Program-made: the position numbers and the translations under genes | Notes under the pieces: model-generated | Database searches by the model: none | What the model was told of the DNA's origin: nothing | The model's input: the letters and a program-made list of their open reading frames with translations, nothing else | DNA from: Verrucomicrobiota bacterium | GTDB taxonomy: Bacteria > Verrucomicrobiota > Verrucomicrobiia > Opitutales > Opitutaceae | Reading direction: 5' to 3' | Length of the DNA stretch: 64,000 nucleotides | Assembly (NCBI GenBank): GCA_016871755.1 | Contig: VHCJ01000002.1 | Span: 1-64,000 of the forward strand | Shown here: piece after piece, positions 10,915 through 19,204 of the stretch | How the letters are laid out: each line of letters starts with the position of its first letter | Numbering within the stretch: position 1 is the stretch's first letter

Positions 10915-12063
10915 ATGAGCACCACCGCCTCCGCCACTCCCCCACCCCTCTCGTGGCGGGAGTTGTCGCTTCTGCCGGTCAACGCCGATGAGATCCCCTC
11001 GCCCGCGCTGATCCTGCGCTGGGAGGCGGTCGAGGAAAACCTGCGCCGCATGATCGAGCGGGTGGGTTCGCCCGACCGGCTGCGGCCGCATCTCAAGACC
11101 CACAAGCTGCCGCAAATCATCGCGCGGCTCGCCGAACTGGGCGTCACCAAGGCCAAGGCCGCGACCATCGCCGAGGCGGAAATGGCGGCGACCGCCGGCG
11201 CGCGCGATGTCCTGCTCGCGTTTCCCGCGATCGGGCCGACCGTCCCGCGGCTCGTCGAACTGGTGCGCGCCTTTCCCGCCGTGCAGTTTTCCGCGCTGGT
11301 CGATGACCCCGCGGCCCTCGACGCGCTCGGTGCGGCCTGCCATCGCGCGGATCTCGAACTCCCGGTATTCGTCGACCTCGATGTCGGCATGCAACGGACC
11401 GGCATCGCACCGGACGATGCCGCCGTCGCGCTCTACGCGCGCCTTGCCCGCACGCCCGGGCTGCGCCCCGCGGGGTTGCACGCGTACGACGGCCACCTCA
11501 GCCAGTCCGATCTCGCCGAGCGCACCGCCGCCTGCGATGCGGGCTTCGCCACCGTGGTCACCCTGCGCGACCGCCTCCGCGCGGCCGGCCTGCCCGCGCC
11601 GGTGATCGTCGCCGGCGGCACGCCCACGTTTCCGATCCACGCCCGCCGTCCCGACGTCGAATGCAGCCCCGGCACCTGCGTGCTCTGGGATGCCGGCTAT
11701 GCGCACAAGGTCCCGGACCTCGACTTTGTTCCGGCCGCGATCCTGCTCACCCGCGTGATCAGCCGGCCCGGTCCGAACCGCCTCTGCCTCGACCTCGGCC
11801 ACAAGGCAGTCGCGAGTGAAATGCCCCACCCTCGGGCGATCTTCCCGGCGCTGCCGGACGCAAAGCCGGTCGTGCACAGCGAGGAGCACCTTGTCCTGGA
11901 AACCCCGCGCGCCGCGGACCTCCCGGTCGGCACGGTGCTCGGAGCGATTCCCTGGCACATCTGCCCGACGGTGGCGCTGCAGAGCTTCGTCCACGTCTCG
12001 CACGCCAACCGCGTCGACGCCGTCTGGCCCGTCGTCGCCCGCACCCGCCGCCTAAGCGCGTAG
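10915..12063 (+). CDS. D-threonine aldolase-like / alanine racemase-domain PLP enzyme
   Basis: A fold-type III PLP enzyme of 382 aa related to D-threonine aldolase and D-serine dehydratase. The N-terminal PLP barrel carries LRPHLKTHKLPQI, where the Lys is the expected Schiff-base residue. FVDLDVGMQRTGI and VIVAGGTPTF are other family blocks. Near the C-terminus GAIPWHICPTVAL supplies the His-x-Cys metal pair known in D-TA family members. The likely reaction is metal-assisted cleavage of a D-3-hydroxyamino acid, but the exact substrate is not readable. The ATG at 10915 gives a Ser/Thr/Pro-rich head of about 15 residues before homology. Confidence 0.85.
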   Translation: MSTTASATPPPLSWRELSLLPVNADEIPSPALILRWEAVEENLRRMIERVGSPDRLRPHLKTHKLPQIIARLAELGVTKAKAATIAEAEMAATAGARDVLLAFPAIGPTVPRLVELVRAFPAVQFSALVDDPAALDALGAACHRADLELPVFVDLDVGMQRTGIAPDDAAVALYARLARTPGLRPAGLHAYDGHLSQSDLAERTAACDAGFATVVTLRDRLRAAGLPAPVIVAGGTPTFPIHARRPDVECSPGTCVLWDAGYAHKVPDLDFVPAAILLTRVISRPGPNRLCLDLGHKAVASEMPHPRAIFPALPDAKPVVHSEEHLVLETPRAADLPVGTVLGAIPWHICPTVALQSFVHVSHANRVDAVWPVVARTRRLSA

Positions 12064-12187
12064 CGGGAGGCGGCGGAGTCGACCCCTGACGCGCAAATCG
12101 CCTCTGACCGCCGACGGCGGCGTCCACCGCCGCGCCGACCGCAGCGCCGACCGAGGCCTCCACCGCGGTGCCGACCGCGGTCCCAGA

Positions 12188-12210
12188 GCAAAGTGCACAG
12201 CCTGACCCTC
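12188..12210 (-). repeat. GGTCAGGCTTTG-type interspersed repeat, copy A
   Basis: Reads on the minus strand as GAGGGTCAGGCTGTGCACTT then TGC. It shares the GAGGGTCAGGCT core and a C(T)TTGC end with the copies at 13315, 14917 and 22843. It lies in a 272-base gap after the D-threonine-aldolase-like gene. Confidence 0.55.
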
Positions 12211-12335
12211 GGTCGCCCCGGAACCACCCCTTCCCGCCGATCAGTCGATGTTCCGGCCAGTCGCGATGTTTCGAAGCTCGTGCGCCGAGCCCGCCGCGTT
12301 CCGCGCAGGCATCATCAACCCGCAACCGCCGGCCT

Positions 12336-12692
12336 TCAGAGGAGACGAAACACCTCAATCATCTTCCGCTTCAGCGCCCGCCGCCTCTCCACGCCCACCG
12401 TACCGATCTCCGCCTCAAGGTCGTCCTTGTTGACCGCGTACACATACCCGCAGTCAACCGCAGTCAGGAATTCCAGCCCCTCCGCGCCGTTGAGCAGGAC
12501 CTGATGCGCCCGGGCGGGGCTGCCCGGCGACACCTTGGTTCCGTGCAGCACGTTCACCCGTAGGATCCGCGAGTCCGCACAGTACTCCTCGTTGGACAGA
12601 ATGACGGCCGGATGAAGGTCGCGATCCGTCGGACGGAACCGCAGCCACACGACCGCCCAGGGACGGACCTCGACGCCGTGACGATTCTTCAT
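12336..12692 (-). CDS. MazF/PemK-like toxin family protein
   Basis: A 118 aa protein resembling PemK/MazF endoribonuclease toxins: VRPWAVVWLRFRP at the start, then DRDLHPAVILSNEEY, and LRVNVLHGTKVSPG in the middle. The HPAVILSN block is the usual beta-strand core of the PemK fold. The C-terminal part has a basic helix (GVERRRALKRKMIEVF). It lies 268 bases downstream of a Phd-like antitoxin gene on the same strand, a much larger gap than usual for such pairs. RNA cleavage is inferred from the family, not visible. The ATG at 12692 was chosen because the upstream in-frame extension is Gly/Arg-rich and non-homologous. Confidence 0.65.
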   Translation of the reverse strand: MKNRHGVEVRPWAVVWLRFRPTDRDLHPAVILSNEEYCADSRILRVNVLHGTKVSPGSPARAHQVLLNGAEGLEFLTAVDCGYVYAVNKDDLEAEIGTVGVERRRALKRKMIEVFRLL

Positions 12693-12888
12693 CGCGATCC
12701 GCCGCCGCCCGCCGTTGCCTCGGCCCCGCCGCTCTCCCGGGACGCCTCGGCCCCACGGCCCTCCGTCAAGGCCTTGACCCTGCCCACTCCCAATCGGGAC
12801 CCGCATCGGACTCCGTCGGCGGCCGCACCCATGGACTCCGTCACCGCGCTGGCGCCGGCGGGGGGAGCGATCCGATGTCCGGGAAAAC

Positions 12889-12987
12889 GGCGGCACTTCA
12901 TCGCAGAGGGACGGAATCAGAGGGAGAGGTGTGGTCGCCGTTCGGCCCGGCGGCGGCGGCTCATCGCAAAGGACCGGAGTCGGAGGG
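12889..12987. repeat. imperfect 36-bp direct repeat spanning the antitoxin gene 3' end
   Basis: The copy at 12952-12987 holds the last codons and stop of the antitoxin gene. A copy at 12889-12924 matches it at 28 of 36 positions, with a period of 63 bases, in the gap before the toxin gene. Confidence 0.5.
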
Positions 12988-13188
12988 TGCCGCGTTGATC
13001 CGGGCGATCTCCTCCTCGGACGGCTGGAAATATCCCACCGGGCGGAGCGGCACGGGTTCGGGCAGGACGAAGGGCACCAGTTGCATGAAGTCGGAACCGT
13101 TCTGGATGACGACGACTTCCCCTCTTTTCGCCCGCGAAAAGAGCTTCCCGAAGTTCCGCTTCGCCTCCGAAACCCTGAACATCTTCAT
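12961..13188 (-). CDS. Phd/YefM-like antitoxin
   Basis: A 75 aa protein with the N-terminal antitoxin DNA-binding pattern: MKMFRVSEAKRNFGKLFSRA, then KRGEVVVIQNGSDFMQLVPF. This matches the Phd/YefM layout of a short helix pair followed by the strand that carries the repressor dimer interface. The C-terminal half (EEEIARINAA) is Pro-rich and probably the toxin-binding arm. ATG codons at 13197, 13188 and 13182 are all in frame; 13188 is my preference. The probable partner is the MazF/PemK-like gene downstream, although Phd-type antitoxins more often pair with Doc or RelE toxins, so the pairing is inferred. Confidence 0.6.
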   Translation of the reverse strand: MKMFRVSEAKRNFGKLFSRAKRGEVVVIQNGSDFMQLVPFVLPEPVPLRPVGYFQPSEEEIARINAAPSDSGPLR

Positions 13189-13216
13189 GAGTCTCATCCA
13201 AGACTCACACGAGTCT
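13189..13216 (-). promoter_or_regulatory. possible antitoxin operator
   Basis: AGACTC (13201-13206) and GAGTCT (13211-13216) form an inverted repeat around ACAC. A third half-site GAGTCT lies at 13189-13194, touching the antitoxin start. Antitoxins of this type bind palindromes at their own promoter, so autoregulation is plausible but only inferred. Confidence 0.4.
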
Positions 13217-13668
13217 CACGTCAAGCCGGCGCGCCCCGCGGCACCCGCCCGCTCGCCTCGCGTCCCGCAAACCGCCTCCGACCGCCACACGAAGCTCCGA
13301 CCGGGGTGGCCAAGGGCAAGGTGCAAAGCCTGACCCTCAATCGCCTGCCGACGCATCGGCACCGTCCCTTTCCACGTCGTCGCCCCGCCCCAAGACGACG
13401 ACCGCCGCTCGGCCATCGCGGAACGGGAGCTCTCTTGCGCTCCCGCCATCCGCTCCGACCATCCGCTCACCGCAACAAACTGACCGAAGCCGGGGAGCAA
13501 GGCGTGAGATCGAGGCCGTCCGTGCATGGCGACACGCAACCGGCTCCGCTCACGCGACGGAAGCGAATCCGGCTCCTTGCCCCAAAGCGGGCTGCCGCTC
13601 GGGCGTGCATTACCTCGCATCGGCGCGGGAGCACCCCGCGTTGCCTTCGAGCCGAAGCGGGCCGCCGC
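13198..13668. other. 471-base gap without a supported gene
   Basis: No convincing coding sequence is seen on either strand. The gap holds the possible antitoxin operator at its left end, one GGTCAGGCTTTG-type repeat (13315-13338) and one copy of the SDR 3'-end duplication (13582-13617). The open frames here are Arg-rich GC shadows. Confidence 0.6.
13315..13338 (-). repeat. GGTCAGGCTTTG-type interspersed repeat, copy B
   Basis: On the minus strand it reads GAGGGTCAGGCTTTGCACCT then TGCC. It matches copy C at all but a few positions in the middle. Confidence 0.6.
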
Positions 13669-13687
13669 TCAGGCGTGCATCACCTGG
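13582..13687. repeat. imperfect 36-bp direct repeat spanning the SDR gene 3' end
   Basis: The copies at 13582-13617 and 13652-13687 agree at 31 of 36 positions with a period of 70 bases. The right copy contains the last codons and stop of the SDR gene; the left copy is just downstream of it. Confidence 0.65.
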
Positions 13688-14667
13688 CCGCCGTCCACGT
13701 TCAGGGTCTGGCCGGTGATGCTGCGGGCGTGATCCGACGCGATGAAGGCCGCGAGCGCAGCGCACTCCTCCGCGGTCTGCCAGCGCCCCAGCGGGGAAAT
13801 GCGCCGGATCTTCTCCTCCGCCCACGTGGCATAGTCGCGCCGCTCCGCCGGCGGCAGGGTGCGCTGCAACGCCTCCCAGACCGACTGGTTGAGATCCGTC
13901 TTGACCATTCCCGGCGAGAGCGCGTTCACCCGCACGCCGTACGCGGCGAAGTCGCGCGCAGCGCAGTGCACGAAGTTGATCAGCCCCGCCTTCGCCGCGC
14001 TGTACGGGGGGTCGGTCGGCGATCCGGTCTGCCCCGCCACCGAGACGAGAAACAGCAGCGATCCGCGCCGCCGCCGCACGAAGTTCGGCGCGAAGGCGTG
14101 CGCCGCATTCACCGCCGACACGAGGTTCAACTCCAAAACCCGCGGCCAATCCGCCGGCGAGAGGTTCCAGAAGGGGAAACCCGCCTTGCCCGAGCCCGCG
14201 CCAATGCAGAAAACCAAATGATCCGTCTCCCCGCACGCCTCCGCAAACCGCGCGACCTCGTCGAGCTTCGTCGCATCGCCGCGCACAAACGTCGCACCGG
14301 CCGGCCACGCCGCCGCGTCCGCCGAGGACCCCGCGTCGGCCCGGGCCACTTCGCCCCCGCCCAGCGAGGACGCGCCATCGGCCCGCGTCGCCCCGCCAGC
14401 GCCCGTCGCCCCACCGGCCAGCGTTGCGTCGCTGGCGCCCGCGATCCGACCGGTCGGCCGCGCCGCCCCGCCCGCCACGGGCACCGCATCGGCCCGCGTC
14501 GCCTCGACCCCGCCCGCCTTTCCACCCGCCGCGAGTTCGGCGGGCTCGGCGCGGTCGAAGCCGCACACCCGGCAGCCTTCACCCGCGAACGCGGTCACCA
14601 TCGCACGTCCGATGCCGCGCGCCGCACCCATCACTGCCACGGTCTGTCCGGTGAGTTGGAGATTCAT
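13669..14667 (-). CDS. SDR family oxidoreductase with a low-complexity insert
   Basis: A short-chain dehydrogenase of 332 aa, longer than the usual 250. The NAD(P) loop is AVMGAARGIGRAMV near residue 15, catalytic Ser in LVSVAGQTG, catalytic Tyr-x3-Lys in PPYSAAKAG, and the C-terminal block ARSITGQTLNVDGGQ is standard. Residues about 46-120 are an Ala/Gly/Thr-rich insertion between the second and third strands, with no counterpart in the family. If translated it should form a surface loop after strand 2. The ATG at 14667 begins MNLQLTGQTV, a typical SDR start. The substrate is unknown. Confidence 0.85.
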   Translation of the reverse strand: MNLQLTGQTVAVMGAARGIGRAMVTAFAGEGCRVCGFDRAEPAELAAGGKAGGVEATRADAVPVAGGAARPTGRIAGASDATLAGGATGAGGATRADGASSLGGGEVARADAGSSADAAAWPAGATFVRGDATKLDEVARFAEACGETDHLVFCIGAGSGKAGFPFWNLSPADWPRVLELNLVSAVNAAHAFAPNFVRRRRGSLLFLVSVAGQTGSPTDPPYSAAKAGLINFVHCAARDFAAYGVRVNALSPGMVKTDLNQSVWEALQRTLPPAERRDYATWAEEKIRRISPLGRWQTAEECAALAAFIASDHARSITGQTLNVDGGQVMHA

Positions 14668-15084
14668 AAGGGGTAACGCAATGGTGTTGCCCCGAAACCC
14701 TAGCCACCCGCTCCCCCGACGCGAGCCTGCAGCACTCCGACCGCCGAAGACACCCGCGCGGCAATTCCGAACGGGGCCCTGAGAGCCTCGCCCAACCGAC
14801 CGTCGGTCGCCGCCACCCAAGGGCAAGGGCGATCGGCGGACCGGACGCGTCAGCCGACCGAACCCGCCGCGGATCGCCGTCGCCAAGGCGCCGACCGCGC
14901 GACGAAGGAGCCCCGGGAGGGTCAGGCTTTGTCCTTTGCCGTCTCGCCGGAACGAGCGTTTCCCGCATGCCACCGCGGTTCCCGCCCGAGGCCACCCGTC
15001 GGCGTCAGCCGACCGGGCCGCCCGCCCGGGTCGGCGGCCATCGCAGTTTACATCGAGCCTTCCTTCTGGTCTTAGTCCTGCACC
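14668..15084. other. 417-base divergent gap without a supported gene
   Basis: The space lies between the SDR gene (minus) and the amidohydrolase gene (plus), so it should hold both promoters, but no confident -35/-10 pair was seen. It contains GGTCAGGCTTTG-type repeat copy C at 14917-14940. Confidence 0.55.
14917..14940 (+). repeat. GGTCAGGCTTTG-type interspersed repeat, copy C
   Basis: Reads GAGGGTCAGGCTTTGTCCTT then TGCC. The similarity to copy D extends to both sides (14914-14951 against 22840-22874), with three missing bases and two substitutions, so these two share at least 35 bases. Confidence 0.65.
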
Positions 15085-16641
15085 ATGACTCGCGCGGCGC
15101 ACCGCCGGTGTCCATTCCTCGCCGCGCTCGCGCTCGCGACGCTGGTCGCAGTGCTTCCGCCGTCGGCCCGGGCCACGGCGCCAAGCCCCACATCTCGTCC
15201 GCTCGCGCGCGCTCCCGCCCCCGCGGAAAAAGCGGCGCGGCCCTTGGTGATCCGGGGCGCCGCCGTCTTCCGGGAGGGCGCGTTCCACCCGAGCGCCGCC
15301 GTCGTCACCGCGAACGGCCGCATCGTCGCCGTCGTGCCGCCCGGCGACACCGTTCCCGTTCCCGACGGCGCGATCGAGGTCGCCGGCACCGGGCGCTTCC
15401 TCCTGCCCGGCTTCATCGATGGCCACTCGCACGTCTCCCACCTGTTCCCGCAGGCCGGCGTTCCGGTCGAGGACGTCCTCCCCGACTACCTCGCGAACGG
15501 CATCACCACGCTCCGCGCCACCGGCGACACCCTCGACGTCCAACTCCGGGTCCGCGCCTACAGCGAGGCCCACCCTGACCGCGCGCCGCGGCTGGTCATG
15601 GCCAGCCCGCTCTTCGACAAGTCGCCGCCCTACCACGCGGGCGTGAGCCTCGCCATCACCGACCCCGAGCAGGTGCCGCCGTTCGTGGATTCGATGGCCG
15701 CACTCGGCGTGCAGACGTTCAAGATCTACGTCGGCATGGACCGCCGCATCGGTTCGGCGATCATCCGCGAGGCCCGCCGCCACGACCGCTGGGCCACCGC
15801 GCACCTGCGCAAGTACCGCCCGCTCGACGCGATCGCGGATGGGATCAATAGCGTCGAGCACATCGAGTCGGTCTTCAACTTCCTCACGCCGCCCGAGGTC
15901 CCGGAATGGCTTCTGCGCGACGAGCGCATGCACATGTCCGCAATGGCCGTCGCCGGCTTTCGCCAAAAGATTCTTGAAGAGGAGGTGAAGACGGATTTCT
16001 CGCACCCGCGTGCGACCGAACTGATCGCGGCGTTCGCCCGGAACCACGTGATGGTCAATCCCACCCTCGTGGTGTACCGAAACTGGATGGTCCTGAGCGA
16101 CATTCCCGAGGTGCAGGAGCATCCGGACCTGCAGCGCACGCCCCATCAGCTCCTCGACTACTGGCGGACCCTCACCCACAACACCGGCGCGGTCCCCGAG
16201 ACCGAGGCCCTGCGCCGGCGGAGGTTCGCAATGCTGCAGGAACTCACCGGCCTGCTCCACCGCTCCGGCGTCGAACTCCTCGTCGGCACCGACGCACCCT
16301 TCCCGTTCGTGCCCCCCGGCTATTCCTTCCATCAGGAACTCGAACTGCTCGTGGAATCCGGCGTGCCGCCGGCCGCGGTGCTCATGGCCGCGACGCGCAA
16401 CAACGCCCGATCGGTCAATCTCTCCTCGGAGATCGGCGAAATCGCCCCCGGCCGGTGCGCCGACCTCGTGCTGCTCGACGCCAACCCGCTCGACGACATC
16501 CGCCATTCCCGCCGCATCACCGCCGTCGTGCGCAGCGGCATCCTGCTTACGCTCCCGGCCCAGCCCGCCGAGGCCCCGCCCGCCTGCAAGCCAAGGATTG
16601 AACCCGCCCGCCAGCGCACGAGCATGCGCGCGTGGGGCTGA
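15085..16641 (+). CDS. secreted amidohydrolase family protein
   Basis: A 518 aa metal-dependent hydrolase of the imidazolonepropionase-like branch. A signal peptide is present (FLAALALATLVAVLPP, ending ARA near residue 30). Metal ligands are visible: His-x-His in FIDGHSHVSH, His in ATAHLRKY, His in SVEHIES, and the catalytic Asp in VGTDAPFPF. The C-terminal beta block (GEIAPGRCADLVLLDANPL) returns to the composite domain. The substrate is unknown; exported members often act on cyclic dipeptides or amides. The last dozen residues (ARQRTSMRAWG) fall in a tandem-duplicated segment. The ATG at 15085 gives a well-formed signal peptide. Confidence 0.88.
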   Translation: MTRAAHRRCPFLAALALATLVAVLPPSARATAPSPTSRPLARAPAPAEKAARPLVIRGAAVFREGAFHPSAAVVTANGRIVAVVPPGDTVPVPDGAIEVAGTGRFLLPGFIDGHSHVSHLFPQAGVPVEDVLPDYLANGITTLRATGDTLDVQLRVRAYSEAHPDRAPRLVMASPLFDKSPPYHAGVSLAITDPEQVPPFVDSMAALGVQTFKIYVGMDRRIGSAIIREARRHDRWATAHLRKYRPLDAIADGINSVEHIESVFNFLTPPEVPEWLLRDERMHMSAMAVAGFRQKILEEEVKTDFSHPRATELIAAFARNHVMVNPTLVVYRNWMVLSDIPEVQEHPDLQRTPHQLLDYWRTLTHNTGAVPETEALRRRRFAMLQELTGLLHRSGVELLVGTDAPFPFVPPGYSFHQELELLVESGVPPAAVLMAATRNNARSVNLSSEIGEIAPGRCADLVLLDANPLDDIRHSRRITAVVRSGILLTLPAQPAEAPPACKPRIEPARQRTSMRAWG

Positions 16642-16686
16642 GCCAGCTCGCCAGAGCATACGCAAACGCGCCCGGGGCTAAGCCAG
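16609..16686. repeat. 40-bp-period imperfect repeat over the amidohydrolase 3' end
   Basis: A 38-base unit at 16609-16646, containing the last codons and TGA stop, recurs at 16649-16686 with 29 of 38 identical, where it contains a TAA. A weaker third trace with GCCAGAGCATGAGCAAGCGC follows at about 16692-16711. Confidence 0.6.
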
Positions 16687-16752
16687 CCAGCCAGCCAGAG
16701 CATGAGCAAGCGCACGCGAGCCTGAACCCGCGCGCGAGGGGCGGTGCCCCCG

Positions 16753-18405
16753 CTACGGCAGGTCGTAGATCTCCACCAACGCCACGCCAGTCGTGCCGTT
16801 CTTGCCCGACACCGTCGCCGTGTAGGATCCAGGGGGCACGTCCACGATCACCACCGCATCGGCACTGGCTTCACCCGCGAGGGCGAAGGCGCCGACCGAC
16901 GCAAACGTCGTCTTCAGCGCCGCCGTCCCACCCCAGTTGTCGTTCGCCGCCGTCACCGAGGTCGCCCCGAGGGCTTTCACCTCCACCACCGGGTCCGCCA
17001 GCGTGCCCGTCACGCCGCACGCCCCCAGCGACGGCCCAACCGCCCGGATCAGGAGGCGCTTCGAGGCGGTGCCGACGATCGAAAAGCCCGCGACCAGCAC
17101 GTCCGCTCCGGTGCCAACCTGCGCGCGGGTGGAGACGTTGATCAGACGGCCGCGGCCCGCGCCAAGATCGTACAATTCCACCAAGGCGATCCCCGAGCCG
17201 CCGTCGGCCCCGGCCACCTGAATGGTCCGGCCACCCCGCACCGCCAGCCGGAGCGCCGCGTCGCGCGTGCCCGCCGTCAGGGGAAAGGCCCCGGCATTCG
17301 TGAAGTCGCGTCCCAGCACGCCGCTCGCGCCCCAGTCATCATTCGCCGCAATCCGCACCGCGTCCTGATAGACCTCCAGCTTGGGATCCGCGATCGTTCC
17401 GGGGACGCCGAACTGCGCGAGGCTGGGCCCAATGCCTCGCATCAGCACGTCCCGCGCGCCGCCGCCGACCACGAAGCCCACGATCAGGCCCGATCCCGTG
17501 CCGGTCCGGATCGAGAGGTTGTACAGCACGCTCGCCGGGCGCGCGGGCTCGGCTTCCTTCGAGACGATCGAGTACAGCGAGGCCTGCGTGGGTTCGACTT
17601 GCGGCCATTGCGTGAACGGCGTGTCGACCCACGCCACGAAATCGAGCTGCCCGGCGCCGTCGATATCCATCGGGACCGCCGCCGACAGCGCGCGGTCCAC
17701 GTAGCCCTTCGTCATCGCGTAACCCTCCAGCTGCCACGGCTGCACCCAGGGCAGGACCGCCCGGTCCTGCGCGCGCAAGACACCATCCGCCCCGCCGAGG
17801 TAGATCGTCGCGGCGTTCTTGGCCTTTTCGTCAAGCACTCGTCCTCCCAGGTTTCGCTGGTTCAGTTCCTCGCAGGCGACCACGAAGTCCGGCCGGCCGT
17901 CGCGGTTGAAGTCGGCCACGGCGAGCCGCACCTGATGGACGGTGCGCACCGGCGGTGCCCCGTTGGCCCAGATGTCGGGCGCGGCCCGGAAGCCCCCCTT
18001 GCCGTCGTTGAGGAACACCACCACGGGCTCCTGCGACTGCCGCGGGATGGTGTGGGGAAAGAGCGGGAACGTCGCGACCCAGTCCTCGCGCCCGTCGCCA
18101 TTGAAGTCGCCCCTCCCCACGTCGCCCAAGTCCGTGGCGAGCACGCCCGCCGGGTGGTAGTCCTTGCTCGTCGGGTAGTAGACTTACCCGTGTCGCTCGG
18201 TGATCGAAATGCCGAACCACCCGAAGTTCCCGACCCGGTAGCTGCTCGTTTCGTGGTTGGTGCGGTCCGGTCCGAGGGTCCGCGGCGAGGGCCCCAGCGT
18301 AAGCAGTTGGGCGAAGCCGAGGCTCGGGAGGAGCGCTAGGCCGAACGCCGCACCAAGCCGGCACGCGCGCGCGGCGGAAAGAGGATGGCCGGAAGCTGGG
18401 GGCAT
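16753..18405 (-). pseudogene. FG-GAP/VCBS repeat secreted protein, interrupted by an in-frame TAA
   Basis: Two reading-frame pieces in the same frame join into one protein of about 550 codons. Residues 1-33 form a signal peptide (ACRLGAAFGLALLPSLGFAQ). FG-GAP blocks follow (DVGRGDFNGDGREDWVATFP, LAVADFNRDGRPDFVVACEE, DIDGAGQLDFVAWVD). The rest is two tandem copies of a domain of about 130 residues, each ending in VALVE(I/L)YDL, with LLIRAVGPSLGACGV as a typical core. A TAA at 18184-18186 sits after ISITERHG and before VYYPTSKDYHPAG, where the frame simply continues. A GTG restart at 18144 would lack the signal peptide. It may be a young nonsense mutation or a sequence error. Confidence 0.75.
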
Positions 18406-18575
18406 CTCTCAAGGGTGCTGCCACGCCACCTCACTGCAACCCGAACCGGTCTTGGGGAGAATCCGGCCGGGCCGGCTCCGATCCTCGGCGTCGCCGGGCG
18501 GTCCGGCAGCCCTCCCACTGCCGGCGGTGCAGGCGGGGCTTGACGACGGGAGCAATTGCACGAGGGTTCAGCATA

Positions 18576-19034
18576 ATGTCGTTCGCGACCTCCCCGCTGC
18601 GCGCCTTCCGCCACCTGCGGCGGGTCGTCGCGCTCGGGGCGGTGGGCTTGATGCTGGCGCTCAGTTGGCTCGCCGTCGATGGCACCGCTCACGGCTCGCT
18701 CCACGTCGCCGCGTCCGTCGACCTTCCCGCAGCCTGCGGGCACGACCACGATCTCGGCACGGGCGGCGGTCACGCCGGTCACTCCGGCGACCCCGGGCAA
18801 CCCGGCGCCGGCCACACCCACGGCGGCGCGGGGACGGATGGGGCGTGCGACGACCCGGGCTGCGCGGTGCTGCGATTTGCCGCCGGCGCCACGGATCCCT
18901 TCCAGCCGCAGGTCGTGACAGGACCGTCACGTCGGTTCTCGCCCTGGGTCCAGGCTCCAGCGGCTGACCGGGAGCCGGATCGCATGCCCTTGGCGTGGCC
19001 GGCCCCCAGCTGCGGTCCCCCGCTGCGGGCTTGA
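18576..19034 (+). CDS. His-rich envelope protein, 152 aa
   Basis: A small protein of unknown function. A basic N-terminus and one hydrophobic segment (VVALGAVGLMLALSWLAV) suggest a signal peptide or membrane anchor. The exported part has a metal-ligand-rich region: CGHDHDLGTGGGHAGH, then HTHGG, then CDDPGCAVLRFAAG. A His/Asp/Cys cluster of this kind may bind copper, zinc or nickel, which is inference from composition. GAGGG lies about 9 bases before the ATG at 18576. It is 170 bases upstream of an ABC exporter operon on the same strand, so a link to that transporter is possible. Confidence 0.65.
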   Translation: MSFATSPLRAFRHLRRVVALGAVGLMLALSWLAVDGTAHGSLHVAASVDLPAACGHDHDLGTGGGHAGHSGDPGQPGAGHTHGGAGTDGACDDPGCAVLRFAAGATDPFQPQVVTGPSRRFSPWVQAPAADREPDRMPLAWPAPSCGPPLRA

Positions 19035-19204
19035 GTTTGCCCTGACTGCTCGGCGAGCCCCGCCCGGGACCGCCGTGATTCGCCTCCGGCCACGCCGCGA
19101 CCTCATGCCAAGGCGCGGGCGCTCCCGCCGCCTCACCCGACCGCCGGATCTCCGTCCGGGTCGGCACAACGAACCGCCAGAGCCTCCCCCAACCGACCGC
19201 GCCC

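Noticed and set aside
14668-16665. Upstream extension of the SDR frame on the minus strand
   Set aside because: It lies antisense to the amidohydrolase gene, which has clear catalytic motifs; the SDR homology begins at 14667.
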